The notes: a model not told the origin generated them from the sequence alone. Shown: positions 1 through 9,695, counted from the stretch's first letter. The stretch is DNA of 64,000 nt from Sediminibacterium sp. (GCA_030158665.1 JAOASM010000046.1:1-64000); one strand, 5' to 3'. Translations and numbers: made by a program.

Positions 1-706
1 TACGGGATGCAAAATAAACGGATTTTTCAGGAAAAATAAAACTTAATTTTTCATACGTAGCGATGGCTTTCTTCAAATTCCCTTGTTTTTCCCAAATTTC
101 AGCCATGGATTCGGTTAAAATATCGGCTGGGACATTGGCTTTTTCGGCAATTTGAGCGATAATTTGCTCTTGATCGGCCCCTATGGCAGCAATTTGGTCG
201 TTTTGATCTACACCATCCTTGTTTTTAATCACTTTAAGCCATGCAGTAAAACTTCTAAGCTGTTGGGTAAATTTATCTTGTGGTAGCTTAGAAAGGTCTA
301 TTTCGATGCCTTGAGCAGCAAAATAATCTTTCTGTAGGCTTGGAGTAGTGTCTTTTTCATAGTCCAAAGCAGCAGAGGCATCAACCTGCTCCTTAAATTG
401 GGCTACTTGTTCATCTAGTAGGCTATTTAATTTGGCATCTCCAGTAGCATTCACTGCTGATTGACCGACTTGATTCATCAAGCAATGTAAATGCAAACTA
501 GAAGGGAAATAGGCCGTTGCCTTACACAATTGAGCTTCCAAAAGTGGGGAAGCAATCATTTGGTATTTCTTTGCTAATAAGAATTGAAGTGTCGGAGCAT
601 AGGGATGTTCCAACACATACTTTTCGAGGGTATCCGTTTCAATGGCTTCTAAAGAAGCATGCCCAGTCCATTGTTTGACGATATCGTTGATCATTAATGC
701 ACTCAT
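1..706 (-). CDS. Hypothetical repeat-like (TPR-type) protein, C-terminus cut by window edge
   Basis: The frame is open from an ATG at 706 to the window edge, giving 235 codons of an incomplete protein. There is no signal peptide or membrane segment. The chain is rich in Ala, Glu, Lys and Leu and looks helical. The last visible part (AIATYEKLSFIFPEKS) resembles a tetratricopeptide repeat of the kind that ends many Bacteroidota proteins of unknown role. It starts three bases after the lptE stop, so it is co-transcribed and probably translationally coupled with lptE. An alternative start is the Met at codon 5. The function is unknown; only the repeat-like end suggests protein-protein contact. 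Confidence 0.7.
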   Translation of the reverse strand, partial: MSALMINDIVKQWTGHASLEAIETDTLEKYVLEHPYAPTLQFLLAKKYQMIASPLLEAQLCKATAYFPSSLHLHCLMNQVGQSAVNATGDAKLNSLLDEQVAQFKEQVDASAALDYEKDTTPSLQKDYFAAQGIEIDLSKLPQDKFTQQLRSFTAWLKVIKNKDGVDQNDQIAAIGADQEQIIAQIAEKANVPADILTESMAEIWEKQGNLKKAIATYEKLSFIFPEKSVYFASR

Positions 707-709
707 GCT

Positions 710-1216
710 TTACCAGTTTGAAAAGATTTGATTAAAAATATCATCTGTAATACTTCGAATAATTTCATCCATTAATTGACTCTCAGCTTGATTCAAAGTA
801 AGATTGGCAGAGAAGTCAAAATTACGCGATACGTCAAATTCAAGTTCTTTGTTTTCTAAGCTCTTTTTTAAAACCACATGCACCGTTACAGTCAATCGAT
901 TACTAGCTGCTTCTTTACCACTTACACCAACCGTTTGTGAAGGATCATAATTGGTAATAGTGGCAAAAATTTGATAGTGTGCATCGTCGCTATTGGTTCG
1001 AGTTAATTTAGTTTGACCAATAATTTTTTGCAAAATCTTATCCGTCAACATGGGTGCCAACTGAGGGTTGACATATCTTGCTCTGTTGTCAATAAAACCA
1101 ATTTTAACAGTTTTGACATTGTCTGGTATCATTGCATCCTTAAAGCTATAGACGCCACATGCAGTCAATAGGGTAGCTAGTAGGATAAAGCTTGGTAAAA
1201 GGAATTTATTCTTCAA
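710..1216 (-). CDS. lptE: LPS-assembly lipoprotein LptE
   Basis: 168 residues. The N-terminus is a lipoprotein signal with a hydrophobic stretch at residues 5-18 and the lipobox LTAC, Cys20 being the predicted lipidated residue. The body matches LptE-like proteins of Bacteroidota (GVYSFKDA just after the Cys, then a mixed alpha/beta domain). In the family LptE plugs the LptD barrel in the outer membrane and helps insert lipopolysaccharide. The start overlaps the end of the upstream sigma-54 activator by 11 bases, which suggests translational coupling. The gene lies in the run miaB, activator, lptE, repeat protein. LptD is not in the window. Confidence 0.8.
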   Translation of the reverse strand: MKNKFLLPSFILLATLLTACGVYSFKDAMIPDNVKTVKIGFIDNRARYVNPQLAPMLTDKILQKIIGQTKLTRTNSDDAHYQIFATITNYDPSQTVGVSGKEAASNRLTVTVHVVLKKSLENKELEFDVSRNFDFSANLTLNQAESQLMDEIIRSITDDIFNQIFSNW

Positions 1217-2462
1217 TGTCGTATTCTTTAATTTTTCTGTACAATGTTCTTTCGCTTATTCCTAAGTCGGTAGAAGCATCTTTACGACGACCTCTATGTT
1301 TTTTAAGTGCCTTTAAAATTAGTTCTTTTTCTTTATCCATGATATTTAAAGACTCTTCTATTTCATAATGATTTTGTAAATCATTGTCAATGATCACCGG
1401 TTGGTGATGTGGTAATTGCATTGCAGCAGTAGGGATGCTTACATTAGAGATTGGCGCTATGGTTGGGCTGATATCTTCCTTTAATTCATTAATAAGCGCC
1501 TCTTTTGTAAAGTGTGCAGCTTGTCCTGACAAACTAGGATTCTGCAATATCTCTAAAAACATTTTCTTCAATTCATTGACATCTTTTTTCATGTCAAAGA
1601 AAAGTTTGTATAAAATCTCACGCTCATTGGCGAATTCACCAACAGGTGGATTGCCAGTTAACATAGGCATATTGTGCGCGGTATGTTTTGGCAGAAACTC
1701 ATTCAATTGTAATGCATTGATATGGTCGTTTTTACTCAACACTGAAATTTGTTCTGCAATATTTTTCAATTCGCGAACATTGCCTGGCCAACCATATTCT
1801 GTTAAAAGTCCTCTTGCTTCTTCGTCCAAATAAATTGGTTTAGTCTTATATTTTTCAGCAAAATCAACAACAAATTTTCTAAAAAGCAAAGGAATGTCTT
1901 CCTTTCGATCTCTTAACGATGGAACGCGAATTGGAACAGTATTTAATCGATAATATAAATCTTCTCTGAATCTTCCTTTCTGTGTGAATTCAATCAATTC
2001 TCTATTGGTTGCCGCAATGACACGCACATCTGTTTTTTGTACTTTGGAAGATCCAACACGAATGAATTCTCCAGTCTCTAATACGCGCAATAATCTAGCC
2101 TGCGTACCCAATGGCATTTCACCTATTTCATCTAAGAAGATGGTGCCACCATTCACTGTCTCAAAATATCCTTTTCTACTATCAACAGCACCAGTGAATG
2201 AACCTTTCTCATGTCCAAATAATTCCGAATCAATGGTGCCCTCAGGAATTGCACCACAGTTCACTGCAATAAAAGGGTTGTGTTTTCTGGATGATAAGCT
2301 ATGGATGATTTGTGAAAAAACCTCTTTACCAACACCACTTTCACCCACTATAAGCACGGTTAAATCTGTTGCAGCAACTTGCTCTGCAGTATTTAAAGCA
2401 TGATTCAGTAGGGGCGTATTGCCAATGATACTGAATCTGTTTTTCAATGATTGTAAATCCAT
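1206..2462 (-). CDS. Sigma-54-dependent transcriptional activator without receiver domain
   Basis: 418 residues. The AAA+ domain starts almost at the N-terminus: Walker A GESGVGKE at 40-47, the sigma-54 contact loop GSFTGA at 87-92 (Ser in place of the usual Ala), Walker B with IFLDE at about 108-112, and an arginine-finger region near 'FREDLYYRL'. The C-terminus (about 375-415) is a Fis-type helix-turn-helix (KDASTDLGISERTLYRKI). There is no receiver, GAF or PAS domain, so activity must be set by level or by a partner. It starts 9 bases after miaB and overlaps lptE. Its targets cannot be read from the sequence; the operon suggests envelope functions (inference). Confidence 0.85.
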   Translation of the reverse strand: MDLQSLKNRFSIIGNTPLLNHALNTAEQVAATDLTVLIVGESGVGKEVFSQIIHSLSSRKHNPFIAVNCGAIPEGTIDSELFGHEKGSFTGAVDSRKGYFETVNGGTIFLDEIGEMPLGTQARLLRVLETGEFIRVGSSKVQKTDVRVIAATNRELIEFTQKGRFREDLYYRLNTVPIRVPSLRDRKEDIPLLFRKFVVDFAEKYKTKPIYLDEEARGLLTEYGWPGNVRELKNIAEQISVLSKNDHINALQLNEFLPKHTAHNMPMLTGNPPVGEFANEREILYKLFFDMKKDVNELKKMFLEILQNPSLSGQAAHFTKEALINELKEDISPTIAPISNVSIPTAAMQLPHHQPVIIDNDLQNHYEIEESLNIMDKEKELILKALKKHRGRRKDASTDLGISERTLYRKIKEYDIEE

Positions 2463-2471
2463 GGCATTAAT

Positions 2472-3893
2472 TTATTGAATGATATCTCCTAATAAAGTTC
2501 CTTTGGTGAAATTGTGAATTTTGACTTGTACGTAGTCGCCTTTTTTATGATTGAAATTTCCTTTTGGAAAAACAACTACTTTATTCTGACTATTTCGTCC
2601 CATCCATTCTGCTTCGTTTCTTTTACTATTTCCTTCTATCAATACTTCAAATACGCCGCCCACATCTCGCTTGTTACTTTCATTTGAAAGTGTCCATTGC
2701 ACGTCTACAATTTCTTGTAACCTTCTTTTTTTAGTGGCTAAATCAATATCGTCTTCATATCTTCTGGCAGCCAATGTTCCTGGGCGTTCAGAATAATAAT
2801 ACATGTAGCTCAAATCATAATTCGAATATTGCATTAGGCTAATCGTATCTTGATGGTCTTCCTCAGTTTCTGTGCAAAATCCTGCAATGATATCTGAAGA
2901 AATACTACATGTTGGAATTAACTCACGAATGCGGTCAATCTTTGCCATGTACCATTCTCTGGTATAAGTTCTATTCATCAATTGCAGCATCCTAGTACTC
3001 CCACTTTGTACAGGAAGGTGGATGTATTTACAGATGTTGTCATATTTTACAATCGTGTATAATACTTCATCTGTAATATCTTTTGGATGAGAAGTGCTAA
3101 ATCTTACACGAAGGCTTGGGTCAATTTGTGCAACTTGTTCAAGTAACATCGCAAAAGTGGTGGTTGCATTATTTTCTGGGTTGCTCCAGTAATAACTGTC
3201 TACATTTTGCCCTAATAAAACAACTTCTTTATAGCCTTTATCAAATAAATCTCTACACTCTGCAAGTATAGAAAATGCATCTCTACTGCGCTCTCTGCCT
3301 CTCGTAAATGGCACGACACAGAAACTACACATATTGTTACATCCGCGCATGATGGACACAAAAGCACTAATGCCATTGTTGTCTAATCTTACTGGCGCAA
3401 TATCTCCATAAGTTTCATCTCTACTTAATAATACGTTCACTGCTTTTTGCCCTGTTCCCGCATCTGCAATTAGATCGGGTAGGGTTCGGTAAGCATCAGG
3501 ACCAACCACTAAGTCAACTAATTTTTCTTCTTCTAATAATTGTGCTTTTAATCTTTCTGCCATACAACCCAAAACGCCTACTAGCAATCCTGGATTGGCT
3601 TGTTTTAATCTTCTAAACTCAGTCAAACGCTTACGTATGGTCAATTCAGCCTTTTCACGTATTGAACAAGTATTGATTAGGATTAGATCTGCTATTTCTA
3701 TGTTTTTTGTGCCTCCAAAGCCATTTTGTTCTAATATAGAGGCAACTACTTCACTATCTGCAAAATTCATTGCGCATCCATAACTTTCTACATAAAAGTG
3801 CTTTTCAAAGACACCCGAACTCGCTTGGCTAGCATAGGCTTCACCTTGTCTAGTTTCATCCTGGGTTTTATCTATTAGTAAGTTGGTTTCCAT
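2472..3893 (-). CDS. miaB: tRNA-2-methylthio-N6-dimethylallyladenosine synthase MiaB
   Basis: Radical SAM methylthiotransferase that turns i6A37 of tRNA into ms2i6A37. The N-terminal UPF0004 domain carries the three auxiliary-cluster cysteines at about residues 40, 76 and 110. The SAM cluster motif GCNNMCSFC supplies Cys185, 189 and 192, and a TRAM-like domain ends the chain ([12 protein letters not shown]). The open frame runs 28 codons further upstream, but a good phylum-type promoter lies inside that extension (3911-3941), so I place the start at the ATG at 3893, which gives 473 residues, a normal family length. It is the first gene of a four-gene minus-strand operon. Confidence 0.93.
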   Translation of the reverse strand: METNLLIDKTQDETRQGEAYASQASSGVFEKHFYVESYGCAMNFADSEVVASILEQNGFGGTKNIEIADLILINTCSIREKAELTIRKRLTEFRRLKQANPGLLVGVLGCMAERLKAQLLEEEKLVDLVVGPDAYRTLPDLIADAGTGQKAVNVLLSRDETYGDIAPVRLDNNGISAFVSIMRGCNNMCSFCVVPFTRGRERSRDAFSILAECRDLFDKGYKEVVLLGQNVDSYYWSNPENNATTTFAMLLEQVAQIDPSLRVRFSTSHPKDITDEVLYTIVKYDNICKYIHLPVQSGSTRMLQLMNRTYTREWYMAKIDRIRELIPTCSISSDIIAGFCTETEEDHQDTISLMQYSNYDLSYMYYYSERPGTLAARRYEDDIDLATKKRRLQEIVDVQWTLSNESNKRDVGGVFEVLIEGNSKRNEAEWMGRNSQNKVVVFPKGNFNHKKGDYVQVKIHNFTKGTLLGDIIQ

Positions 3894-3910
3894 GCACTTG
3901 ATTTGAACTG

Positions 3911-3941
3911 CAAACTTAGTCAAAATAATTTTATGTGTCAA
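3911..3941 (-). promoter_or_regulatory. Promoter of miaB operon
   Basis: Read on the minus strand: TTGACA (3941-3936), a 17-base spacer, then TAAGTTTG (3918-3911), which fits the Bacteroidota -7 consensus TAnnTTTG. Transcription would begin near 3906, about a dozen bases before the chosen ATG at 3893, and after the upstream in-frame start, which is therefore not used. Confidence 0.6.
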
Positions 3942-4073
3942 CTTGTCATACCTAATTCCTAATCCTTTGATATACAAATGATTAAATTAGAACCAGATAT
4001 ATGGTAATTAATTTTATATTAACCTTATAATCAATCGATTATTGCTAGGTTGTATATTTATAAAAAATTGTAC

Positions 4074-5066
4074 ATGCTCAAAGGATTGATTTTATTTTTT
4101 ACTGTTTTATGTTTGAACTTGGCATATTCACAAGACTTGGTGGTGGCAAAATTGAGATCAGAGACTTCTAGAAATATTAAAAAAGATTCAGATACGTCTA
4201 ATTGGAATTGGAAACAAGGGGGTTTGTACAATTTAAACGTGTCACAAAGTTCATTGAGTAATTGGGCAGCGGGAGGTGATAACTTCAACATGTCAATCAA
4301 TAGTTATTTTAACTATTTCGCCTACTATAAAAAAGACCGTCAAAGTTGGGACAATAATATTGACGTGAATCTTGGATTTGTTCAATCTACTTCACAAGGA
4401 GGTAGAAAGAATGATGATCGATTGGATCTTTTAAGTAAGTATGGTTATAAGATAGACACAGTGGGTAAATGGTATATTTCAGGACTTTTCAATTTCCGTT
4501 CTCAACTCTTTGATGGTTATAGCTTTAGCGGTAACAAAGCGACATTTACATCTTCTTTATTTGCACCAGCATACATGATTATTTCTGCGGGTTTGGATTA
4601 TAAGCCGGATAATAATTTCTCCCTTTTCTTCTCTCCATTGACATCAAGAACGACATTGGTCTTGAATAAAAAGTTAGCGAATTTGGGCAAATATGGTGTA
4701 GACACAGGAAGAATGATAAAAAGAGAAACAGGTTTGTTTGTTACTGTCAATTACAACAAAGTCATTGCTACAAATATACTTTATAAGGGTCGTGCCGATT
4801 TCTTCTCCAACTATTACGATAAACCAGAGAATATCAATTTCTACATGACGAACATGTTTACTTTCAAGATTAACAAAAACTTTTCAGCGACCTATAGTTT
4901 GGATCTGATCTACGATGATAAGATTCGCATTTTTGGGCCACTCAAAAAGTCGCCAGGTTTACAAATGAAGAGCATCATTGGTATTGGTTATTTCCGAAGT
5001 CTTGCAGTAAAGAAAAAATTGATTGAGACCAAACCCAAGCAAGCATTGGTTGTGAACGGTGAATAA
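4074..5066 (+). CDS. DUF3078 domain outer-membrane-like protein
   Basis: 330 residues from the ATG at 4074. An upstream TTG start at 4050 would add eight residues before the signal peptide and is less likely. The signal peptide is MLKGLILFF...LAYSQ, cleaved after about residue 20. The mature part opens with W-x-W and LNVSQSSLSNWAAGG, the hallmark of DUF3078 proteins, followed by alternating aromatic/polar strands like those of outer-membrane beta-barrels. The role is unknown across the family. It stands alone between divergent miaB and convergent purK (7 bases to the purK stop). Confidence 0.75.
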   Translation: MLKGLILFFTVLCLNLAYSQDLVVAKLRSETSRNIKKDSDTSNWNWKQGGLYNLNVSQSSLSNWAAGGDNFNMSINSYFNYFAYYKKDRQSWDNNIDVNLGFVQSTSQGGRKNDDRLDLLSKYGYKIDTVGKWYISGLFNFRSQLFDGYSFSGNKATFTSSLFAPAYMIISAGLDYKPDNNFSLFFSPLTSRTTLVLNKKLANLGKYGVDTGRMIKRETGLFVTVNYNKVIATNILYKGRADFFSNYYDKPENINFYMTNMFTFKINKNFSATYSLDLIYDDKIRIFGPLKKSPGLQMKSIIGIGYFRSLAVKKKLIETKPKQALVVNGE

Positions 5067-5073
5067 AGGATGA

Positions 5074-6195
5074 TTATTTACAAATTACTTTCAACGTATG
5101 TTTTATTTTGTTGGCTTTATGTGTTAAGTCCTGATAGTCATTGCTAATAATGGTTACATGGCCCATTTTTCGTCCAGGTTTAGTGGTTGTTTTCCCATAT
5201 AAATGAACAAAGACATTTTCCATCTTCATCACTTCGTCTAAACCTTCATACACAACCGTTCCTGTGTAGCCTTCTGCGCCAATCAAATTCACAATTGCAC
5301 TTGGCATAATTGGAGATGGGTTGCCAAGAGGGTAGTTTAAGATGATTCTTAATAACATATCGTACTGGCTGCTGTAGTTAGCTTCGATTGAATGATGCCC
5401 ACTATTATGAACCCTTGGTGCTGTTTCATTTACCAATATATCGCCCTTGTCATCTACAAATAATTCAATGGCAAAAAGACCGGGGCTTTTTAAGGATTGT
5501 ACTACTTTTCTAGCAATGGCTTCTGCTTTCCAAAGTTGCTTTTCTTCAATTTTTGCAGGACTTAATTGGTAGTCTAATAAATTATAAACAGGATCAAAAA
5601 TCATTTCGGCAGGTGGGTAGATGACTGTTTCACCTTGTGTATTCATACCAACAATCAAAGCCAATTCTTTTACAATTTTCACTTTTTCTTCCAACACTGC
5701 TGGTGCATTAAAACCTAGAGCGATCGCTTTTTCATCTTCAATAATCTGAACACCCTTGCCATCATATCCACCCTCCGCTAATTTGTGTACGGCAGGTAAT
5801 AAGTTTAAGTGCTGGTGAATTGCATCAGCTGTTTCTGTAACCACAAAATTGGAACTTGGAATTTCGTAGTCTGCATAAAATTGCTTTTGTGCAATCTTAT
5901 TCTTGATGGTTTTAATCGCAGCAGGTGTGGGATATACTTTAACGCCTTCTTTTTCTAACTGTGTTAAGGCATCCACGTTCACCGCTTCAATTTCAATGGT
6001 GATGGCATCTAAATTTTTACCAAATTGATAGACTGTGTCGTAGTCTAATATGTCGCCTAATGAAAAATGATGGCATAAATGTGCTGCGGGGCAGTTAGGG
6101 TCTTTCTCTAACACATAAGTGGTTAGATCATAGTTTGCTGCTGCTTGTAAAAGCATTCTTCCCAATTGTCCTCCGCCTAATATACCTACCTTCAT
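5074..6195 (-). CDS. purK: 5-(carboxyamino)imidazole ribonucleotide synthase PurK
   Basis: 373 residues. ATP-grasp enzyme of purine synthesis that makes N5-CAIR from AIR, bicarbonate and ATP; PurE, the next enzyme, is not in the window. The N-terminal Rossmann-like motif GILGGGQLGRM is at residues 3-13. The ATP-grasp core includes AEGGYDGKGV, and the metal/ATP residues lie in FAIELFVDDKGDILVNETAPRVHNSGH, split here by function rather than quoted in full. The gene is transcribed away from the ABC ATPase gene, with a shared 74-base promoter region, and converges on the DUF3078 gene. Confidence 0.93.
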   Translation of the reverse strand: MKVGILGGGQLGRMLLQAAANYDLTTYVLEKDPNCPAAHLCHHFSLGDILDYDTVYQFGKNLDAITIEIEAVNVDALTQLEKEGVKVYPTPAAIKTIKNKIAQKQFYADYEIPSSNFVVTETADAIHQHLNLLPAVHKLAEGGYDGKGVQIIEDEKAIALGFNAPAVLEEKVKIVKELALIVGMNTQGETVIYPPAEMIFDPVYNLLDYQLSPAKIEEKQLWKAEAIARKVVQSLKSPGLFAIELFVDDKGDILVNETAPRVHNSGHHSIEANYSSQYDMLLRIILNYPLGNPSPIMPSAIVNLIGAEGYTGTVVYEGLDEVMKMENVFVHLYGKTTTKPGRKMGHVTIISNDYQDLTHKANKIKHTLKVICK

Positions 6196-6214
6196 GTTAC
6201 TAATTTAGATAGCA

Positions 6215-6222
6215 CAAATATA
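6215..6222 (-). promoter_or_regulatory. -7 box of purK promoter
   Basis: TATATTTG on the minus strand, an exact TAnnTTTG match, 19 bases before the purK ATG. No clear TTTG is visible at the -33 distance, so only the -7 half is supported. Confidence 0.45.
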
Positions 6223-6234
6223 AGTTAGTTAGGT

Positions 6235-6242
6235 TATTTTTG
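6235..6242 (+). promoter_or_regulatory. -7 box upstream of ABC ATPase gene
   Basis: TATTTTTG matches TAnnTTTG and ends 27 bases before the ATG at 6270. It includes the TTG that would otherwise be read as an upstream start, which argues against that start. No convincing -33 element is seen. Confidence 0.4.
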
Positions 6243-6269
6243 CTAAAGAACGAATTAATACAAGTAACA

Positions 6270-7031
6270 ATGAAAGAACCCATTATTCAAGTGAAGGATT
6301 TGACTAAGTCCTATGGCGATTTTGAAGCAGTTAAAGGCATTAGTTTTGATGTATATAAAGGGGAGATTTTTGGCTTGTTAGGGCCAAACGGTGCAGGTAA
6401 GTCAACTACTTTGGAAATCATTGAAACCTTAAGGCAAAAGTCTGGAGGAACAGTGATAGTGGATGGGATGAACTTAGATACAGATCCAGAAGCCATCAAA
6501 AAAATCATTGGGGTTCAATTACAAACAGCTGGATTTTATCCCAATTTAAATTTAACTGAACTCATTCGACTGTTCGTTGGTTTATATCAAATGGAAATAG
6601 ATCCAATGGAATTATTGGCTAAAGTCAATTTAGAAGATAAAGCAAAGGCAAAATTCAAGGAATTGAGTGGGGGACAGAAGCAACGATTTTCCATTGCAAC
6701 AACCTTAATCAATCAACCAAAAATTATCTTCTTAGACGAACCAACAACTGGTTTAGATCCACAAGCAAGACGTAATCTTTGGGATTTAATACAAGAGATT
6801 AGAGACAGCGGAACCACTGTGATTATCACTACGCATTATATGGATGAAGCTGAAGTACTATGTGATAGAGTAGCCATCATTGATAGTGGAAAGATTATAG
6901 GAATCAATACGCCCAATCAATTGATAGACGAATTAGTGGAGACCGGGTTTGAGAAAGTAAAAGAAGTGAAGAAGGCAAATTTGGAAGATGTCTTTATACA
7001 CATGACAGGAAAACAATTAAGAGAAGCATAA
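6270..7031 (+). CDS. ABC transporter ATP-binding protein (DrrA/CcmA-like)
   Basis: 253 residues from the ATG at 6270; the frame extends ten codons to a TTG that lies in the promoter. It has Walker A GPNGAGKST at about 38-46, the signature LSGGQKQRF, Walker B IIFLDEPT, and a switch His in TTHYMDEAE. The order and the LDPQARRN motif are those of single-domain exporter ATPases that pair with ABC-2 permeases. No permease lies next to it: the following gene, 11 bases on, is a DinB-family enzyme. Substrate and partner are unknown. Confidence 0.85.
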   Translation: MKEPIIQVKDLTKSYGDFEAVKGISFDVYKGEIFGLLGPNGAGKSTTLEIIETLRQKSGGTVIVDGMNLDTDPEAIKKIIGVQLQTAGFYPNLNLTELIRLFVGLYQMEIDPMELLAKVNLEDKAKAKFKELSGGQKQRFSIATTLINQPKIIFLDEPTTGLDPQARRNLWDLIQEIRDSGTTVIITTHYMDEAEVLCDRVAIIDSGKIIGINTPNQLIDELVETGFEKVKEVKKANLEDVFIHMTGKQLREA

Positions 7032-7042
7032 AATTAAAATAC

Positions 7043-7570
7043 ATGACAACAGACCCTAGATACCCCATTGGCAAATACGAAGTAAAGCCTTATTCGGAAG
7101 CCACTAAAAAGGCATGGATCAATGAATTGAGACATTTACCTACTGATGTAGAAATGGCCGTATTGAATTTAGACAAAGCGCAGTTAGAAACGCCATACAG
7201 AGAAGGTGGATGGACAATCCAACAACTGGTGCACCATATTGCAGATAGTCACATGAACGCGTTTGCAAGATTTAAATTAGGATTGACTGAAGAGGTTCCA
7301 GCGATTAAAGCATACGATGAAAACAAATGGGTGTCTATGGCTGATGCTTTAGAAACGCCCATTAATTATTCTATGACTTTGTTACATGCCTTACATGAAA
7401 GATGGGCAACTTTATTAGCGAGTTTAACAGAGGAGCAATGGCAAAGAAAAATATTTCATCCAGGTAGAAATGCAGAAGTAAGCTTATGGGATTTATTTGC
7501 AGTGTATGCATGGCATGGTAAACACCATGTTGCACACATTACAAGTTTGAGAGCAACTAAAGGCTGGTAA
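7043..7570 (+). CDS. DinB-fold metal-dependent protein, YfiT/BstA (bacillithiol S-transferase) type
   Basis: 175 residues, no signal. The match to the YfiT/BstA family is good: GGWTIQQLVHHIADSHMNA at about 56-73 and YAWHGKHHVAHI at about 155-166 supply the His triad (His64 or 65, His158, His162) that holds a divalent metal in DinB-fold enzymes. In Firmicutes BstA-type enzymes conjugate bacillithiol to electrophiles. A bacillithiol role is supported by bshB1 and a bacilliredoxin gene elsewhere in this window. Substrate is not known. It follows the ABC ATPase by 11 bases and ends 4 bases from the convergent folC stop. Confidence 0.75.
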   Translation: MTTDPRYPIGKYEVKPYSEATKKAWINELRHLPTDVEMAVLNLDKAQLETPYREGGWTIQQLVHHIADSHMNAFARFKLGLTEEVPAIKAYDENKWVSMADALETPINYSMTLLHALHERWATLLASLTEEQWQRKIFHPGRNAEVSLWDLFAVYAWHGKHHVAHITSLRATKGW

Positions 7571-7573
7571 ATT

Positions 7574-8899
7574 TTACTCGAATGTAGACCGGTCTACTTC
7601 GGCTACTAAAAATACGCTGCCAATCACAAGAATTAAATCGTTGTGGTTGGCATTTTTTATGGCTTCCTTTAAAGCGATATTGACATCGTCAAAGCAATGC
7701 CCTTCTAAGCCAATGGCAGCTGCTTGTTCAGCCAATTCTTTTAATGGTAAGGCTCTTGGAATATGTGATTGCGTAAAATAATATAATGCATTGGTTGGGA
7801 GTAATTTCAGAACAGCTTCAATGTCTTTGTCCTTTACCATCCCAGTAACAATATGTAAACGTTGATAATGTAAAGATGCTAGTTGTTCTAATAAGGCTTG
7901 TACGCCATGTTCGTTGTGTGCTACATCCAATATGACTCTTGGGCTATCTTGGATACATTCCCATCTACCCATTAAGCCATTATTTTTCTTCACATTCAAT
8001 AAGGCTTTCAATACTTTATTGGCTGTAAACTTCCAGCCCATGGTAGCAAGTAATTGGGTGGCCACCAATACAGCTTTTAAATTTTTAGCCTGATATTTTG
8101 CTGGCAAATCACATTCTACTGTGAAGTTTTTGGGAAACAATGGCGCATCTAAAAAATGAATCAGTGGTTGATTGAATTCAAATAAAGCAGTTTGCCAGTT
8201 GTTCTGGAAAGATTTAAAGTCAAGGAAGTCCTCTGCAAAATAGATACTTGCATTTTCTTTATTTGCTTTTTCTTCAAACACTTTTTTTGTCACACTATCA
8301 GATGCACCAATCACAACAGGCGTCTCTTTTTTAATGATGCCCGCTTTTTCAGATGCAATGGCTTCTATTGTATTGCCAAGCAAAGCCATATGATCAAATC
8401 CAATATTCGTAATGATAGATAGTTCGGGTTCAATCACATTGGTGCTATCTAATCTGCCACCTAATCCTGTTTCAATAATGGCGATATCTACTTTTTCTTG
8501 TGCAAAATAATCAAAAGCCATACCTACTGTGATCTCAAAGAAGGAGGGTTCAATTTTTTGGATGCATGGTTTTATTTTATTGGTGAAGTCTATGACAAAT
8601 TCTTGACTACACATTTGACCATTGACTTTGATGCGTTCTCTAAAATCATATAAGTGAGGAGAAGTATACAAACCTGTTTTGTAACCAGCTTCTTGAAATA
8701 TAGATGCTAGCATATGACTGGTAGAACCTTTGCCATTGGTTCCCGCAATATGAATGGTTTTGAATTTTTTTTCAGGATTTCCAAGGAAATTGCAAATAGC
8801 AATGGTATTGTCTAAATTCGGCTTGATGGCAGCAGCGCCAATTCTACTAAACATAGGGAGTCTAGTATATAAGTAGTCAATCGTTTCTTGATAACGCAT
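7574..8899 (-). CDS. folC: Bifunctional folylpolyglutamate synthase / dihydrofolate synthase
   Basis: 441 residues. Mur-ligase family enzyme that adds glutamate to dihydropteroate and folates. The P-loop AGTNGKGSTSHML lies at about residues 52-64, the family block ETGLGGRLDSTNV at about 142-154, and the C-terminal domain has LDVAHNEHG. Length is typical. It is the last gene of a minus-strand run and starts 13 bases after the TonB-like gene. Confidence 0.92.
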   Translation of the reverse strand: MRYQETIDYLYTRLPMFSRIGAAAIKPNLDNTIAICNFLGNPEKKFKTIHIAGTNGKGSTSHMLASIFQEAGYKTGLYTSPHLYDFRERIKVNGQMCSQEFVIDFTNKIKPCIQKIEPSFFEITVGMAFDYFAQEKVDIAIIETGLGGRLDSTNVIEPELSIITNIGFDHMALLGNTIEAIASEKAGIIKKETPVVIGASDSVTKKVFEEKANKENASIYFAEDFLDFKSFQNNWQTALFEFNQPLIHFLDAPLFPKNFTVECDLPAKYQAKNLKAVLVATQLLATMGWKFTANKVLKALLNVKKNNGLMGRWECIQDSPRVILDVAHNEHGVQALLEQLASLHYQRLHIVTGMVKDKDIEAVLKLLPTNALYYFTQSHIPRALPLKELAEQAAAIGLEGHCFDDVNIALKEAIKNANHNDLILVIGSVFLVAEVDRSTFE

Positions 8900-8912
8900 A
8901 CGAATGGGTGGC

Positions 8913-9695
8913 TTATTGTACGTCGAATTTGAATTTCACTGTCACTGTAGAACTATGATCAGAAGTATTGAAACTTATTTTTGTTAAGTAATCAACAATC
9001 GCTCTTTTGTATTTAGGGTCATTGGAGGAAGATCCTCTTGTTATTTGAATGAATCGCCCAACACCATTTGGATTTACTTCAATCTCAGCATAAATTGTAG
9101 CTGGTGGAACATCACCATTGAATGAATAGGTTTTTGTAACTCTGCGGTCACCTTTTGTAACAAATGGACCTCCACTGCCTGTGTAAGATTTTCCGTCTAT
9201 AGCACCATTAGCAACGCCTTGGTCGCCTTTTCCACCTGCAATGCCCTGGTCTTTCACATTGTTATAACTGTCTTGATTGTTGCCGCCAGCGCCATTTCCA
9301 CCTGCATATTTCCCCATCAAAGCTTTAGGCTTTGCAGGTAGGGGTGCTGGATTATTTTTTGTAGTTGTTTTTGCACTGCCAGAACGAATGGCTTCGTCAT
9401 TTGCATCATTAGAATTGGCATTTATTTTTGAAGCAACACTCGAAGCAACTTTAGTTTTTGTGGCATTTGCACCTTTTTCTGGAGCAGGTGCTGATTGACT
9501 CATTGGTGGAATGTCACCAGAACCAGTATTGCTATTGCCTAAGTTGACCTCCATATATTCGGGCAATGGTGGAACGACTTTAGGTGCAGGTTCCTGCCAT
9601 TTTAAAACAAAAAATACCAAAGAAAGTGCAAGGCAGATTAGTCCGGTATACACACCAGCTTTAATATTCTTTTCTTGTTCAAAACTCAATTGCAT
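8913..9695 (-). CDS. Energy transducer TonB-like protein
   Basis: 260 residues. A short cytoplasmic tail is followed by one membrane segment (about 14-30), then a Pro/Ala/Gly/Asn-rich periplasmic linker (about 35-165), then a C-terminal TonB-like fold with IYAEIEVNPNGVG and AIVDYLTKISFN. TonB proteins pass proton-motive energy from ExbB/ExbD to outer-membrane receptors. No exbB or exbD is beside it; the upstream neighbour, 9 bases away, is a TauE/SafE permease and the downstream one is folC. Its receptor is unknown. Confidence 0.75.
   Translation of the reverse strand: MQLSFEQEKNIKAGVYTGLICLALSLVFFVLKWQEPAPKVVPPLPEYMEVNLGNSNTGSGDIPPMSQSAPAPEKGANATKTKVASSVASKINANSNDANDEAIRSGSAKTTTKNNPAPLPAKPKALMGKYAGGNGAGGNNQDSYNNVKDQGIAGGKGDQGVANGAIDGKSYTGSGGPFVTKGDRRVTKTYSFNGDVPPATIYAEIEVNPNGVGRFIQITRGSSSNDPKYKRAIVDYLTKISFNTSDHSSTVTVKFKFDVQ

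Noticed and set aside
3894-3977. 28-codon N-terminal extension of MiaB
   Set aside because: A good promoter lies inside it and the family starts near the internal ATG at 3893.
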